41,930 bases of DNA from an uncultured Ruminococcus sp. (lineage in GTDB: Bacteria; Bacillota; Clostridia; Oscillospirales; Ruminococcaceae). A program made the position numbers and the translations under genes. The DNA is taken from NCBI GenBank assembly GCA_902781565.1, contig CACZJT010000012.1, positions 1-41,930 on the forward strand. Reading direction: 5' to 3'. Each line of letters begins with the position of its first letter. Positions within the stretch are counted from its first letter, which is position 1. The notes below the pieces were generated by a model. That model was not told where the DNA came from and ran no database searches. It was given only the letters and a program-made list of their open reading frames with translations. Of the stretch, positions 23,800 through 31,558 are shown one piece after another.

Positions 23800-24787
23800 C
23801 TGCGGCACCCTCCTTTTTCATCATGTCCCTGACGTTTATCCAGCAAGCCGCCTTGTGGCAGGGGTCTATCTGCATACTATCGGCTCTTTCGCGCAGGCAT
23901 ATCTTCATGGCGTTGTCACACCTGGGCGCAAAGGGGCAGCCCTTCGGCATATTGAGCAGGTCGATAGGCGTTCCCGTTATGGGGCGGAGCCTTTCGCCGT
24001 CGTTCGAGGTGGTGGGAATAGAGCTGAGAAGTCCCTTGGTGTACTCATGGCGGGGGTCGTAGAAGATAGCGTCGGCAGTTCCCTGCTCGCATATAGAGCC
24101 CGCGTACATCACTATGACCTCATCGCATATCTGAGCCACGACGCCGAGGTCGTGGGTTATCATGATGATAGCCATGCCCAGCTCCTCCTGCAAATCCTTC
24201 ATAAGCTCGATTATCTGAGCCTGTATGGTGACATCAAGGGCTGTGGTAGGCTCGTCCGCAATAAGTATATCGGGCTCGCAGGCAAGCGCCATAGCTATCA
24301 TCACCCTCTGGCGCATACCGCCCGAGAACTCGTGGGGGTACTGCTTCATTCTCTTTTCGGGCTCGTTCACGTTGACGAGTTTGAGCATCTCCACGGCGCG
24401 GTCGTAAGCCTCCTGCTTGTTGCGCCCCGTGTGGAGGAGTATCGCCTCCATGAGCTGTTTGCCTATAGTGTAAGTGGGGTTAAGGCTCGTCATGGGATCC
24501 TGGAAGATTATGGAGATACGGTTCCCGCGTATGTCCTTCATAACCTTTTCACCCGCGCCCACGAGCTCCTGACCGTTCAGCTTTATGGAGCCGCCGACTA
24601 TCTTGCCCGTTCCCGCGAGTATCTGCATGATGGAGTAAGCCGTGACGGACTTTCCCGAGCCCGATTCACCGACTATCCCCAGCACCTTTCCTTTATCGAG
24701 GAAAAACGAAACGCCGTTTACCGCCTTGACCTCTCCCGCGTCGGTAAAGAAGGAGGTACGAAGGTCTTTTACTTCAAGTAAGCTCAT
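23792..24787 (-). CDS. oppD: Oligopeptide ABC transporter ATPase OppD
   Basis: 331 residues. Walker A GIVGESGSGKSVTAYS, signature EFSGGMRQRVMIA, Walker B LIADEPTTALDVT, switch ITHD, and the oligo_HPY tail (GCPFAPRCDNAMKIC). Partner of OppF. The start ATG 24787 is 16 bases after the oppC stop, with AAAGGGGC as ribosome site. Confidence 0.95.
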   Translation of the reverse strand: MSLLEVKDLRTSFFTDAGEVKAVNGVSFFLDKGKVLGIVGESGSGKSVTAYSIMQILAGTGKIVGGSIKLNGQELVGAGEKVMKDIRGNRISIIFQDPMTSLNPTYTIGKQLMEAILLHTGRNKQEAYDRAVEMLKLVNVNEPEKRMKQYPHEFSGGMRQRVMIAMALACEPDILIADEPTTALDVTIQAQIIELMKDLQEELGMAIIMITHDLGVVAQICDEVIVMYAGSICEQGTADAIFYDPRHEYTKGLLSSIPTTSNDGERLRPITGTPIDLLNMPKGCPFAPRCDNAMKICLRERADSMQIDPCHKAACWINVRDMMKKEGAAGE

Positions 24788-24803
24788 ATCGCTGCCCCTT
24801 TCT

Positions 24804-25862
24804 TTAAGAATTGAGTTTCGGGTCGAAGGCGTCCCGCAGACCGTCGCCGAAGAGGTTCAGCGAAAGCACGATGAGCGAGATGACAACGGCGGGAATAACC
24901 AGTCTTGACGGATAGGAGCTGAGACCGTTCAGAGCGTCGGAAGCCAGTGAGCCCAGCGATGGCATGGGGGCGTTCACGCCAAGCCCCAGGAACGAAAGGT
25001 AGCTCTCGGTGAATATGGCGCTTGGTATCTGGAGCGCCGTAGAGATTATGATAACGCTGAAGCAGTTGGGGATAAGGTGCTTGAATATGACCCACTTTCC
25101 GCCCGCGCCCGCGGCTCTTGCCGCAAGGACGTATTCCTGCTCTTTGAGGGAGAGTATCTGTCCGCGGATAAGACGCGCCATAGACACCCAGTAAAGCAAT
25201 CCGAACACGATGAAAAGGCTCAGTATATTCGAGCCTATCTTGCTTAACACCGTACCTTCGAGGGCGTTATCCAGCACCATTTTCAGCACCGAAGCCAGCA
25301 GTATCACCATGAGCATATCGGGGAGTGAGTAAATTATATCGACTATCCGCATTATGATAAGGTCTACCTTGCCGCCCGCGTAGCCCGATACCGAGCCCAC
25401 CGCAAGACCTATGAGCAGTACGATAATGCTCGCAAAGAAGCCTACTGCGAGGGATATCCTCGTGCCGTATACCACGCGGATAAAATAATCGCGCCCCTGG
25501 GAATCGGTGCCGAAGATGTGGGGGACAACGCTCTCCCCCGCTTCCATTCTTGCGATCTCGGACTGTCCGTACTCGAAGGGAGCGAGGTTCAGGAAGGAAT
25601 TGTCCACAGGCTGACCGGGGTTCACGCCCAACATCTGGTCATAGGAGTAAGGCCAGAACATCGGGGCGAAGATAGCCGCGAGGGTGATGATAACTATAAT
25701 GAAGAAGCTGATGACAGCTATCTTGTTCTTTTTAAGGCGCTTTATGCCGTCCTTGAAAAAGGTGGAGGAAGGACGCATACTGACCATGTATTCTTTTTCT
25801 TCATCGGTGGCAGGTATGAAGTCGTCGAGACAGACCTGCGTGCTGAAAGGCTTGTTTTCCAT
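24804..25862 (-). CDS. oppC: Oligopeptide ABC transporter permease OppC
   Basis: 352 residues from ATG 25862 behind GGAGGGGG. Cytoplasmic N-terminal extension of about 45 residues, then IAVISFFIIVIITLAAIFAP as first membrane segment, a periplasm-side loop with FGTDSQGRDYFIRVVYGTR, and five more segments. EAA-type coupling helix: EYVLAARAAGAGGKWVIFKH. Inner-membrane half of the channel with OppB. Confidence 0.95.
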   Translation of the reverse strand: MENKPFSTQVCLDDFIPATDEEKEYMVSMRPSSTFFKDGIKRLKKNKIAVISFFIIVIITLAAIFAPMFWPYSYDQMLGVNPGQPVDNSFLNLAPFEYGQSEIARMEAGESVVPHIFGTDSQGRDYFIRVVYGTRISLAVGFFASIIVLLIGLAVGSVSGYAGGKVDLIIMRIVDIIYSLPDMLMVILLASVLKMVLDNALEGTVLSKIGSNILSLFIVFGLLYWVSMARLIRGQILSLKEQEYVLAARAAGAGGKWVIFKHLIPNCFSVIIISTALQIPSAIFTESYLSFLGLGVNAPMPSLGSLASDALNGLSSYPSRLVIPAVVISLIVLSLNLFGDGLRDAFDPKLNS

Positions 25863-25880
25863 GATTCTTATTCCCCCTCC

Positions 25881-26810
25881 TTATTCGAGCGTAATGCGCG
25901 GATCAACGATCTTGTACATGATATCGCCCACAAGATTCATGACAACGATGAGCACCGCAAGGATTATCGTCGTGCCCATAACGAGCGGGTAATCGCGTCC
26001 CGTTATGCTGTTGACGAAGGCTCTGCCTATGCCGGGAACGGCGAATATCTGCTCGACCACGAGCGAACCCGTGACGATGTAGGCGAGCATGGGACCGAAG
26101 TAGGTTATTACGGGTATGAGAGAATTTTTGAGCGCGTGTCCGAAGATGATCTTCGTCCTCGAAACGCCCTTTGCCTTAGCTGTTCTTATGTAATCCTGCC
26201 CCAGAACGTCCAGCATTGAGGAGCGGGTAAGTCTTGTGATGTACGCCATAGGGTAAAGCGAGAGTGTAACGATCGGGAGTATCAGACCGTTCTGAGCCGC
26301 GCCGTTCGCGGGAAGGAGGTTCAGCTTCACAGCGAAAACGGTCAGCAGGAGAGTGCCCATTATAAATGAGGGCATGGAAACAAAAGCGGTGGTAATGACC
26401 ATTATCACTCTGTCGATGACCTTGTTTCGTCTAAGTGCCGCCACAGATCCAAGCACCACTCCGAAGATAAGAGCGATGAACGCCGCGACTATACCTATCA
26501 TAGAGGAGGTCTTCATACCGTCAAAGATTATGCTTACCACGGAGCGTCCTCTCTGTTTGAGCGAAGGACCGAAATCAAATTTCGTTACGATATCCGATAG
26601 GTAGGTGAAATACTGCGAGATAACGGGCTTGTCGAGTCCGTACTTCGCCTCCATCGCCTTGCGCACCGTTTCGGTGACAGCCTTTTCGCCCACGAAGGGA
26701 CCGCCGGGGACTGCGTGCATTACGAAGAAGGTTATGGTTATGACGAGCCACACTGTCAGAATGGCGAGCAATAGTCTTTTGACTATATACATCAGGGTCT
26801 TGGTGTTCAT
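25881..26810 (-). CDS. oppB: Oligopeptide ABC transporter permease OppB
   Basis: 309 residues from ATG 26810, chosen for the GGAAGAAAG site; an in-frame ATG 33 bases upstream has none. First membrane segment LLLAILTVWLVITITFFVMH with the family's HAVPGGPF turn; EAA-type loop DYIRTAKAKGVSRTKIIFGH; last loop GRDYPLVMGTTI. First gene of the oppBCDFA operon. Confidence 0.95.
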   Translation of the reverse strand: MNTKTLMYIVKRLLLAILTVWLVITITFFVMHAVPGGPFVGEKAVTETVRKAMEAKYGLDKPVISQYFTYLSDIVTKFDFGPSLKQRGRSVVSIIFDGMKTSSMIGIVAAFIALIFGVVLGSVAALRRNKVIDRVIMVITTAFVSMPSFIMGTLLLTVFAVKLNLLPANGAAQNGLILPIVTLSLYPMAYITRLTRSSMLDVLGQDYIRTAKAKGVSRTKIIFGHALKNSLIPVITYFGPMLAYIVTGSLVVEQIFAVPGIGRAFVNSITGRDYPLVMGTTIILAVLIVVMNLVGDIMYKIVDPRITLE

Positions 26811-26864
26811 TCGCTTTCTTCCTTTATACTTGATTATATGCATTATGTTTCAGCATACTTATAT

Positions 26865-26894
26865 ATTATATCATATTTAGTCTATATTTGTCAA
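26865..26894 (-). promoter_or_regulatory. Sigma-A promoter of the opp operon
   Basis: Minus strand: TTGACA (26889..26894), 18-base spacer, TATAAT (26865..26870), followed by a 55-base leader. Confidence 0.85.
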
Positions 26895-26955
26895 GACGAT
26901 TTTAGTATATAATTATATTAAATCCTTAAAATTCCATAAATTCTCATGAAAGAAC

Positions 26956-26993
26956 AAAAAACCCCGCCCTTCTCTTTACCGGAGCGGACGGGG
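26956..26993 (-). terminator. Terminator of the STAS-kinase gene
   Basis: Minus strand: CCCCGTCC/GGGCGGGG stem (26962..26993) with one wobble, followed by TTTTTTG. Confidence 0.85.
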
Positions 26994-27003
26994 AATGCTT
27001 CGT

Positions 27004-28200
27004 TTACTTTGCGGAGAGCAGATATTTCAGAGCGTCATTATTGGGAATGATAACGCCGCGGATAAGTCTTTCGACAACGCCCGGCATTTTCTTTCTTGCC
27101 ATTTCGTTCACAAGGGCGTAGGCGCCGATGTTCGCACCGATATTGAAGGCAGAAGCAAGCCCTGCGGCTTTCAGGTATTCCCCAAGCTGTGCGGGGTCGC
27201 TTATCCCCGAATACTTCGCAAAGAAAAGCTGTCCAAGCTGCGCGGAAAGCTGTGCGGATATACCCATGCTCTGTTCGCAAGCCTCGGGGGTGTTCTGTGC
27301 GGCGGAGATAAGATCTCTGAATATAGCACCGATGTCAAGTATCGCGGGACCGTAGCAGACCTCTGTCATATCAATGAACATCAGCTCGCCGTCCCTTATC
27401 ATGATATTGCCCGAATGAGGGTCGCCGTGTATCAGCGTATCGGTAAGGGGGATACTGTCGGCTATCTCGTGCATCACCGCAAGCTCCTCCTCGGTTATCC
27501 AGCTTTTCAGCGCTTCGATCTTGCTGTTGTAGATATCCCTCGACTGCTTGAATTTACCGTCGGGAACGTGTATCGCCTGAAATCCCTTGATAAATGCGGC
27601 GTATTTTTCCGCATACATCTCTATATTCTGCGGCTCGTCGGTGATGGCTTTTGAGAGGGTCTTTGAGTCTATCATCTCATAGACTATACCGTAATACTCC
27701 CCGCATTTCACCGTATCAAAGGATATAGCGGTAGGCACGCCCGCGACAAAAGCGGCTTTGGCGTTGTCAAGCTCCTCCCTGACGTAAGAAAGTGGAATGT
27801 TCCCGCCGTTGCAGAACACCTTCACGATAGTCTCATCATCGACGCGGTATACCTTGCCCTGACCGCCTGCGGCTATCTGTTCGCAGCCCTCAATGCTTAG
27901 CCTGCGCAGAGCCTTCGATACATCAAGAAGCTCGGTAAAACCCGTGGTTTCGAGGATATCATATATCTCGCGGGAAACGTTTATCATCGGGAGCGGGGCC
28001 TTCATGGTCTTTCGGAGCTTCATCAGCACACGCAGTCCTGCGCTGGATATGTATTCGAGTGCTTCCGCATCAATGACGATGTTTTCCTTCCTGTCCCCCA
28101 CCGCCGCGAAGATATCCTTTTCGGTCTGAGCGGCGTTGTTGGTATCTATCCTTCCCTCAAGGAAGATGGTGAGCGTATTGTTTTCGGTATTTGTTTTCAT
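27004..28200 (-). CDS. STAS domain fused to an aminoglycoside-phosphotransferase-like kinase, 398 aa
   Basis: ATG 28200 behind AAGGAGC. Residues 1-100 are a STAS domain (LTIFLEGRIDTNNAAQTEKD ... YISSAGLRVLMKLRK ... ILETTGF). The rest is an APH/choline-kinase-like fold: glycine loop AAGGQGKVYRVDDETIVKVF, catalytic HGDPHSGNIMIRDG, metal-binding FIDMTEVCYGP. Such STAS-kinase fusions occur in several paralogs in gut Firmicutes and Fibrobacter; the substrate is unknown. Its STAS part is closely similar to that of the methyltransferase fusion on the other side of the opp operon. Confidence 0.88.
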   Translation of the reverse strand: MKTNTENNTLTIFLEGRIDTNNAAQTEKDIFAAVGDRKENIVIDAEALEYISSAGLRVLMKLRKTMKAPLPMINVSREIYDILETTGFTELLDVSKALRRLSIEGCEQIAAGGQGKVYRVDDETIVKVFCNGGNIPLSYVREELDNAKAAFVAGVPTAISFDTVKCGEYYGIVYEMIDSKTLSKAITDEPQNIEMYAEKYAAFIKGFQAIHVPDGKFKQSRDIYNSKIEALKSWITEEELAVMHEIADSIPLTDTLIHGDPHSGNIMIRDGELMFIDMTEVCYGPAILDIGAIFRDLISAAQNTPEACEQSMGISAQLSAQLGQLFFAKYSGISDPAQLGEYLKAAGLASAFNIGANIGAYALVNEMARKKMPGVVERLIRGVIIPNNDALKYLLSAK

Positions 28201-28342
28201 ATTCTTGCTCCTTATAATAATGTGATAATGATGTACAGTTTAATTCAACATGACATCTTATGGTTTATAATTATACACAACTTATGTGATTATTTAATGA
28301 ATAACAAATGGCAAAAGTTTGAAATATTAACAAATGTAAATT

Positions 28343-28356
28343 GTTTTGATCAAAAC
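28343..28356. promoter_or_regulatory. Perfect 14-bp palindrome in an intergenic region
   Basis: GTTTTGATCAAAAC between the divergent genes at 28200 and 28499. The 298-base gap is AT-rich and otherwise holds no clear promoter or gene; the palindrome could be an operator. Confidence 0.35.
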
Positions 28357-28498
28357 CAACCGATTAACAATTTGATAAAAATACTTAATTTCCGATAACC
28401 GAATGATTTTTCCGAGCCCTGCACCCTCACGGCATAAACGGGGGTATTACTGTCAGAAAGATAAAAAGCATGACTGTGCAGGAAAAGAGGGCATTATC

Positions 28499-30400
28499 AT
28501 GAAAAACATGAAAAAGAAAAACGCCTTGTTCAACAGAAAAGCGTTCTCACAGCGCATGAAAAAGAATTCGGAGATGTTCGCAGGGGACAGGCGTAATGCC
28601 GATCCCGAAGCCGTAGAGATAAGCATATATTCCCTCGCGGCGGAGGGGTATCGCATAGACGATATCCTCGATCCGAAAATGCTCCCCGCCGCCAAAAGCA
28701 GGACATACGCCAAGATCACGAAGGCTCTGAACAGCGGCTCGGATACCGCTGACAGACAGATCGCCGAAGCGATATACAACGGCAGACAGGCTATAGACAA
28801 CGACATAAACAGACGGGCTTCAAGGGTGGACTTCTCCTCCCCCGATGTGCTTGACAGCAAGGATCTCACCGCTATGGTGGAGCTGGGGAGTATCATATCG
28901 AAAATGGGAAAGACCCAAAAGCGCTTCGGCAGAGAGATAGCCGACGTCGCCGCCCGCGAGACCGACGGCAGGGTGGCGACCTTTGAGGACTACTGCGATT
29001 CAAAAAAGATAACTCCCCTCGATATGTTCGCGGCATCAGCCGACCGTATCGGCAGCATCACCCCAAAGACTATCGCTTCCGCAAGCCCCGATAAGATAAG
29101 GAGCAGTCTCGGGACGCTCATCGGGAGCCGCGCGGCTTTGAATGCGGGGGTGAAGGCGCTCGCCGCCGTTCAGAAGAACGATCCGCGGCTTCCCTATACT
29201 CAGTGGGTGGGGCTTGACGAGGGCAAGCGTATCATCGCTATGAAGGACAGCGTTCAGGCTGCGTCCGACCTCGATATAGTACAGTTCCTCGGCAACGAGC
29301 CCGAGCTTGCTTCGGAGGTCGCAGAGCGGGTCATCGAAGGCAGGTATTCGGACGTCACCTGCGAACCCGACGGCGACGGTTTGAGGTTCGAGGGGCTTCC
29401 CTCTATGACCGAGCTGAAGCTCCTGAAAGAGCCCCCCGCAAGGCGTGTCTCGGAAGCGTTAAGACTCGCAAAGAACGTCAGGAACAAAAACGGCACGGAT
29501 AAGGAACTTAACAGTGCAGTCGATGCTATGGAAGGCTTTCAGCGGCTCGGCAAGAGGGCTGACGAACTCGAAAAGCAGAACAACGAAAAGAAACAGCGTG
29601 AAGCCATAGAAAACGCACGTTACAAAGCTCTCGAAGCCAAAAAAAGCGCCGATGCTTTCATTGACAGCAAGATGAAGGAAAAAGCCGAGAACAAGGAGCT
29701 TGGCGCAGAGACTGTACTTGCGGTGGAAACTATGCAGGCGGCAAGCAATATCATGCTGGACGCGGTGACCACCCTTGACAATAAGCTGCTCGCTATGGAC
29801 GCAAGGAAGCGCGAAAGCCCCGAAAGGCGCATCGGAAAGAGAGGTGAAAGAACTCCCCGCCGCGAGGAAAAGCAAAAAAGAAGCGCGGACGTTGAGGAGC
29901 TTAGAGAAAGAAGGCTCGAAAGCGCCGAGAAGCAGTACGCCGAAAGGCTCGGGAGCGGAAGAGAAAGACTTTCCGACCTTGAAGCGCGGAAGGAAGCCCT
30001 TGCCGATCTTGCGGCTTGCATGATAGTGGTGAACACCACCGCCGATTCGCTGGAGAAGGTCAAGAACGACCCCCGCACCAAGCTCTCCGAGGAGAAGATG
30101 AACGCTCTCACAAAGGCGAGTATGTCTCCCGAAACTATCAGTCGAAACGCCGAAGCGCTGAAAAAGCGTGATGATTTCGGGCTCATGATGAACAGCATCA
30201 GGACGCCAGCCCAGCTTGACGCCTTCCAAAAAAAGGTCATGGCAGGGGACGGGAAGCTGCTGCTGGGGGAGCTTTCCAACAGCGCGAAGCAGGTCGCCGT
30301 CAACAAGGAAAAAGCCGTAAGGGGCAGAGAGCAGCACAGACAGCTCGAACGGGAACTGAACAAACCCCGTACTCTCACACGAAATGAACCGAAGATGTAA
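28499..30400 (+). CDS. Unknown helical protein, 633 aa
   Basis: ATG 28499, with AGAGGG before it. Begins MKNMKKKNALFNRKAFSQRM. No signal peptide or membrane segment. The first 350 residues look like a helical repeat or scaffold; residues 380-560 are a strongly charged coiled coil (KQNNEKKQREAIENARYK, RGERTPRREEKQKRSADVEE). The C-terminus is basic (EKAVRGREQHRQLERELN). No catalytic motif. It is a single-gene unit with its own terminator. I do not recognise the family; a structural or DNA/RNA-binding role is only a guess. Confidence 0.75.
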   Translation: MKNMKKKNALFNRKAFSQRMKKNSEMFAGDRRNADPEAVEISIYSLAAEGYRIDDILDPKMLPAAKSRTYAKITKALNSGSDTADRQIAEAIYNGRQAIDNDINRRASRVDFSSPDVLDSKDLTAMVELGSIISKMGKTQKRFGREIADVAARETDGRVATFEDYCDSKKITPLDMFAASADRIGSITPKTIASASPDKIRSSLGTLIGSRAALNAGVKALAAVQKNDPRLPYTQWVGLDEGKRIIAMKDSVQAASDLDIVQFLGNEPELASEVAERVIEGRYSDVTCEPDGDGLRFEGLPSMTELKLLKEPPARRVSEALRLAKNVRNKNGTDKELNSAVDAMEGFQRLGKRADELEKQNNEKKQREAIENARYKALEAKKSADAFIDSKMKEKAENKELGAETVLAVETMQAASNIMLDAVTTLDNKLLAMDARKRESPERRIGKRGERTPRREEKQKRSADVEELRERRLESAEKQYAERLGSGRERLSDLEARKEALADLAACMIVVNTTADSLEKVKNDPRTKLSEEKMNALTKASMSPETISRNAEALKKRDDFGLMMNSIRTPAQLDAFQKKVMAGDGKLLLGELSNSAKQVAVNKEKAVRGREQHRQLERELNKPRTLTRNEPKM

Positions 30401-30406
30401 CAATGA

Positions 30407-30439
30407 AGGCATATCCCATTATTCGGGATATGCCTTTTT
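30407..30439 (+). terminator. Terminator of the 633-aa protein gene
   Basis: Perfect 11-bp stem AGGCATATCCC (30407..30417)/GGGATATGCCT (30425..30435) then TTTTC. It also separates the convergent bioB. Confidence 0.9.
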
Positions 30440-30450
30440 CAGCCATGATA

Positions 30451-31443
30451 TCAGTTCTTCTCCTCGGTGCCGTCTATCGAAGCGTCGTAGCCCAGACCCT
30501 CTATGAGGGCGATGGTGTCCTTTATGCCCTGCCCCGATTCGGTCAGATAGCCCTCCGCGAAAATGGAGTCCACGACCCTGAACAGCAGGTCTTCCCTGCC
30601 CTTAAAGTAGACCTCCCTGCCCGCGGCACAGCGGATATCAGCCTTCGGGAGCATGAGCCTTGCAAGACACAGAACTTTCAGGCACTTCTCCGCTGTAAGA
30701 CGTGGAGGCGTGTTCTCGCCGAGGCGTGTGCCCTTTATGTGCAGAAGGAAGTTGATTGGCACCGATTCGGGGGATATCCCGCGGACGTCCGTGAGCATAT
30801 CGGCGATGTCGCTGTCGGTCTCGCCCATGCCGATTATACCTCCGCAGCATAGCTCAAAGCCCACCTCTTTCAGCATACGCAGGTTTTCGAGCCGCTGTTC
30901 ATAGGTGTGGGTGGAGCATATCTTCGGATAGAACTCCCGTCCGCTGTTGAGGTTGTGGTTTATCCTGTCAAGCCCCGCGTCCCGCAGCATACGCGCCTGC
31001 TTCTCGGTGAGGAATCCGATAGAGCAGCAGATGTGTGTGCCGTTCTTCTTCATGACCCTGATACGGTCGGCAAGGTCGGCTATCTCCTCATCGGAAAAAC
31101 GTATGCCGCTGAGCCCGATACAGTGCCTTGCGAGCCCGTTCCCGCGGACTATCTCATCGTCCCAGTAAAGGCGCTCATCGGAAACGCGGCTGTACTTCTC
31201 TATCTCCGCAGTCGAGCGGCAGGACTGTGCGCAGTAGGCGCAGTCCTGGGAGCAGTTGCCACTCCTTGCATTGGTAAGGAGCTGTATATGTATCTTGTTT
31301 CCCTTGTACTTCCTGCGAAGCTTTTCGGCTGCCGCGACGAGCTGCGGGAGCTTGTCATCGGAAAGCGCAAGTATCTCGAGCATTTCCCCGCGGTCTATGA
31401 TATGTTCCTCTGTGTAATTGCTGATAAGCGTTTCGGCGTTCAT
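30451..31443 (-). CDS. bioB: Biotin synthase BioB
   Basis: 330 residues, ATG 31443 behind AAAGGGG. Radical-SAM cluster CSQDCAYC (CxxxCxxC). The [2Fe-2S] ligands of BioB are also present: Cys in ARHCIGLSG, Cys in HICCSIGFL, Cys in ELCCGGIIGMGET and Arg in IRCAAGREVYF, so this is more likely true BioB than HydE or PylB. It inserts sulfur into dethiobiotin. No other biotin gene is near, so the cell may salvage dethiobiotin or carry the rest elsewhere. Confidence 0.88.
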   Translation of the reverse strand: MNAETLISNYTEEHIIDRGEMLEILALSDDKLPQLVAAAEKLRRKYKGNKIHIQLLTNARSGNCSQDCAYCAQSCRSTAEIEKYSRVSDERLYWDDEIVRGNGLARHCIGLSGIRFSDEEIADLADRIRVMKKNGTHICCSIGFLTEKQARMLRDAGLDRINHNLNSGREFYPKICSTHTYEQRLENLRMLKEVGFELCCGGIIGMGETDSDIADMLTDVRGISPESVPINFLLHIKGTRLGENTPPRLTAEKCLKVLCLARLMLPKADIRCAAGREVYFKGREDLLFRVVDSIFAEGYLTESGQGIKDTIALIEGLGYDASIDGTEEKN

Positions 31444-31493
31444 TCTATTGACCCCTTTGCTCTTTTGATAGGCGCCGTGACGGGCGCTTTACA

Positions 31494-31522
31494 ATTATAT
31501 CACAAAATCCCGCCGCCGTCAA
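31494..31522 (-). promoter_or_regulatory. Sigma-A promoter of bioB
   Basis: Minus strand: TTGACG (31517..31522), 17-base spacer, TATAAT (31494..31499). No BirA-type operator is obvious. Confidence 0.8.
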
Positions 31523-31558
31523 GTGTATGTGGAAAATATTTCCTGCAACACCATGTGC

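Noticed and set aside
29459-30412. Minus-strand frame over the 633-aa protein
   Set aside because: Antisense shadow; runs through the terminator.
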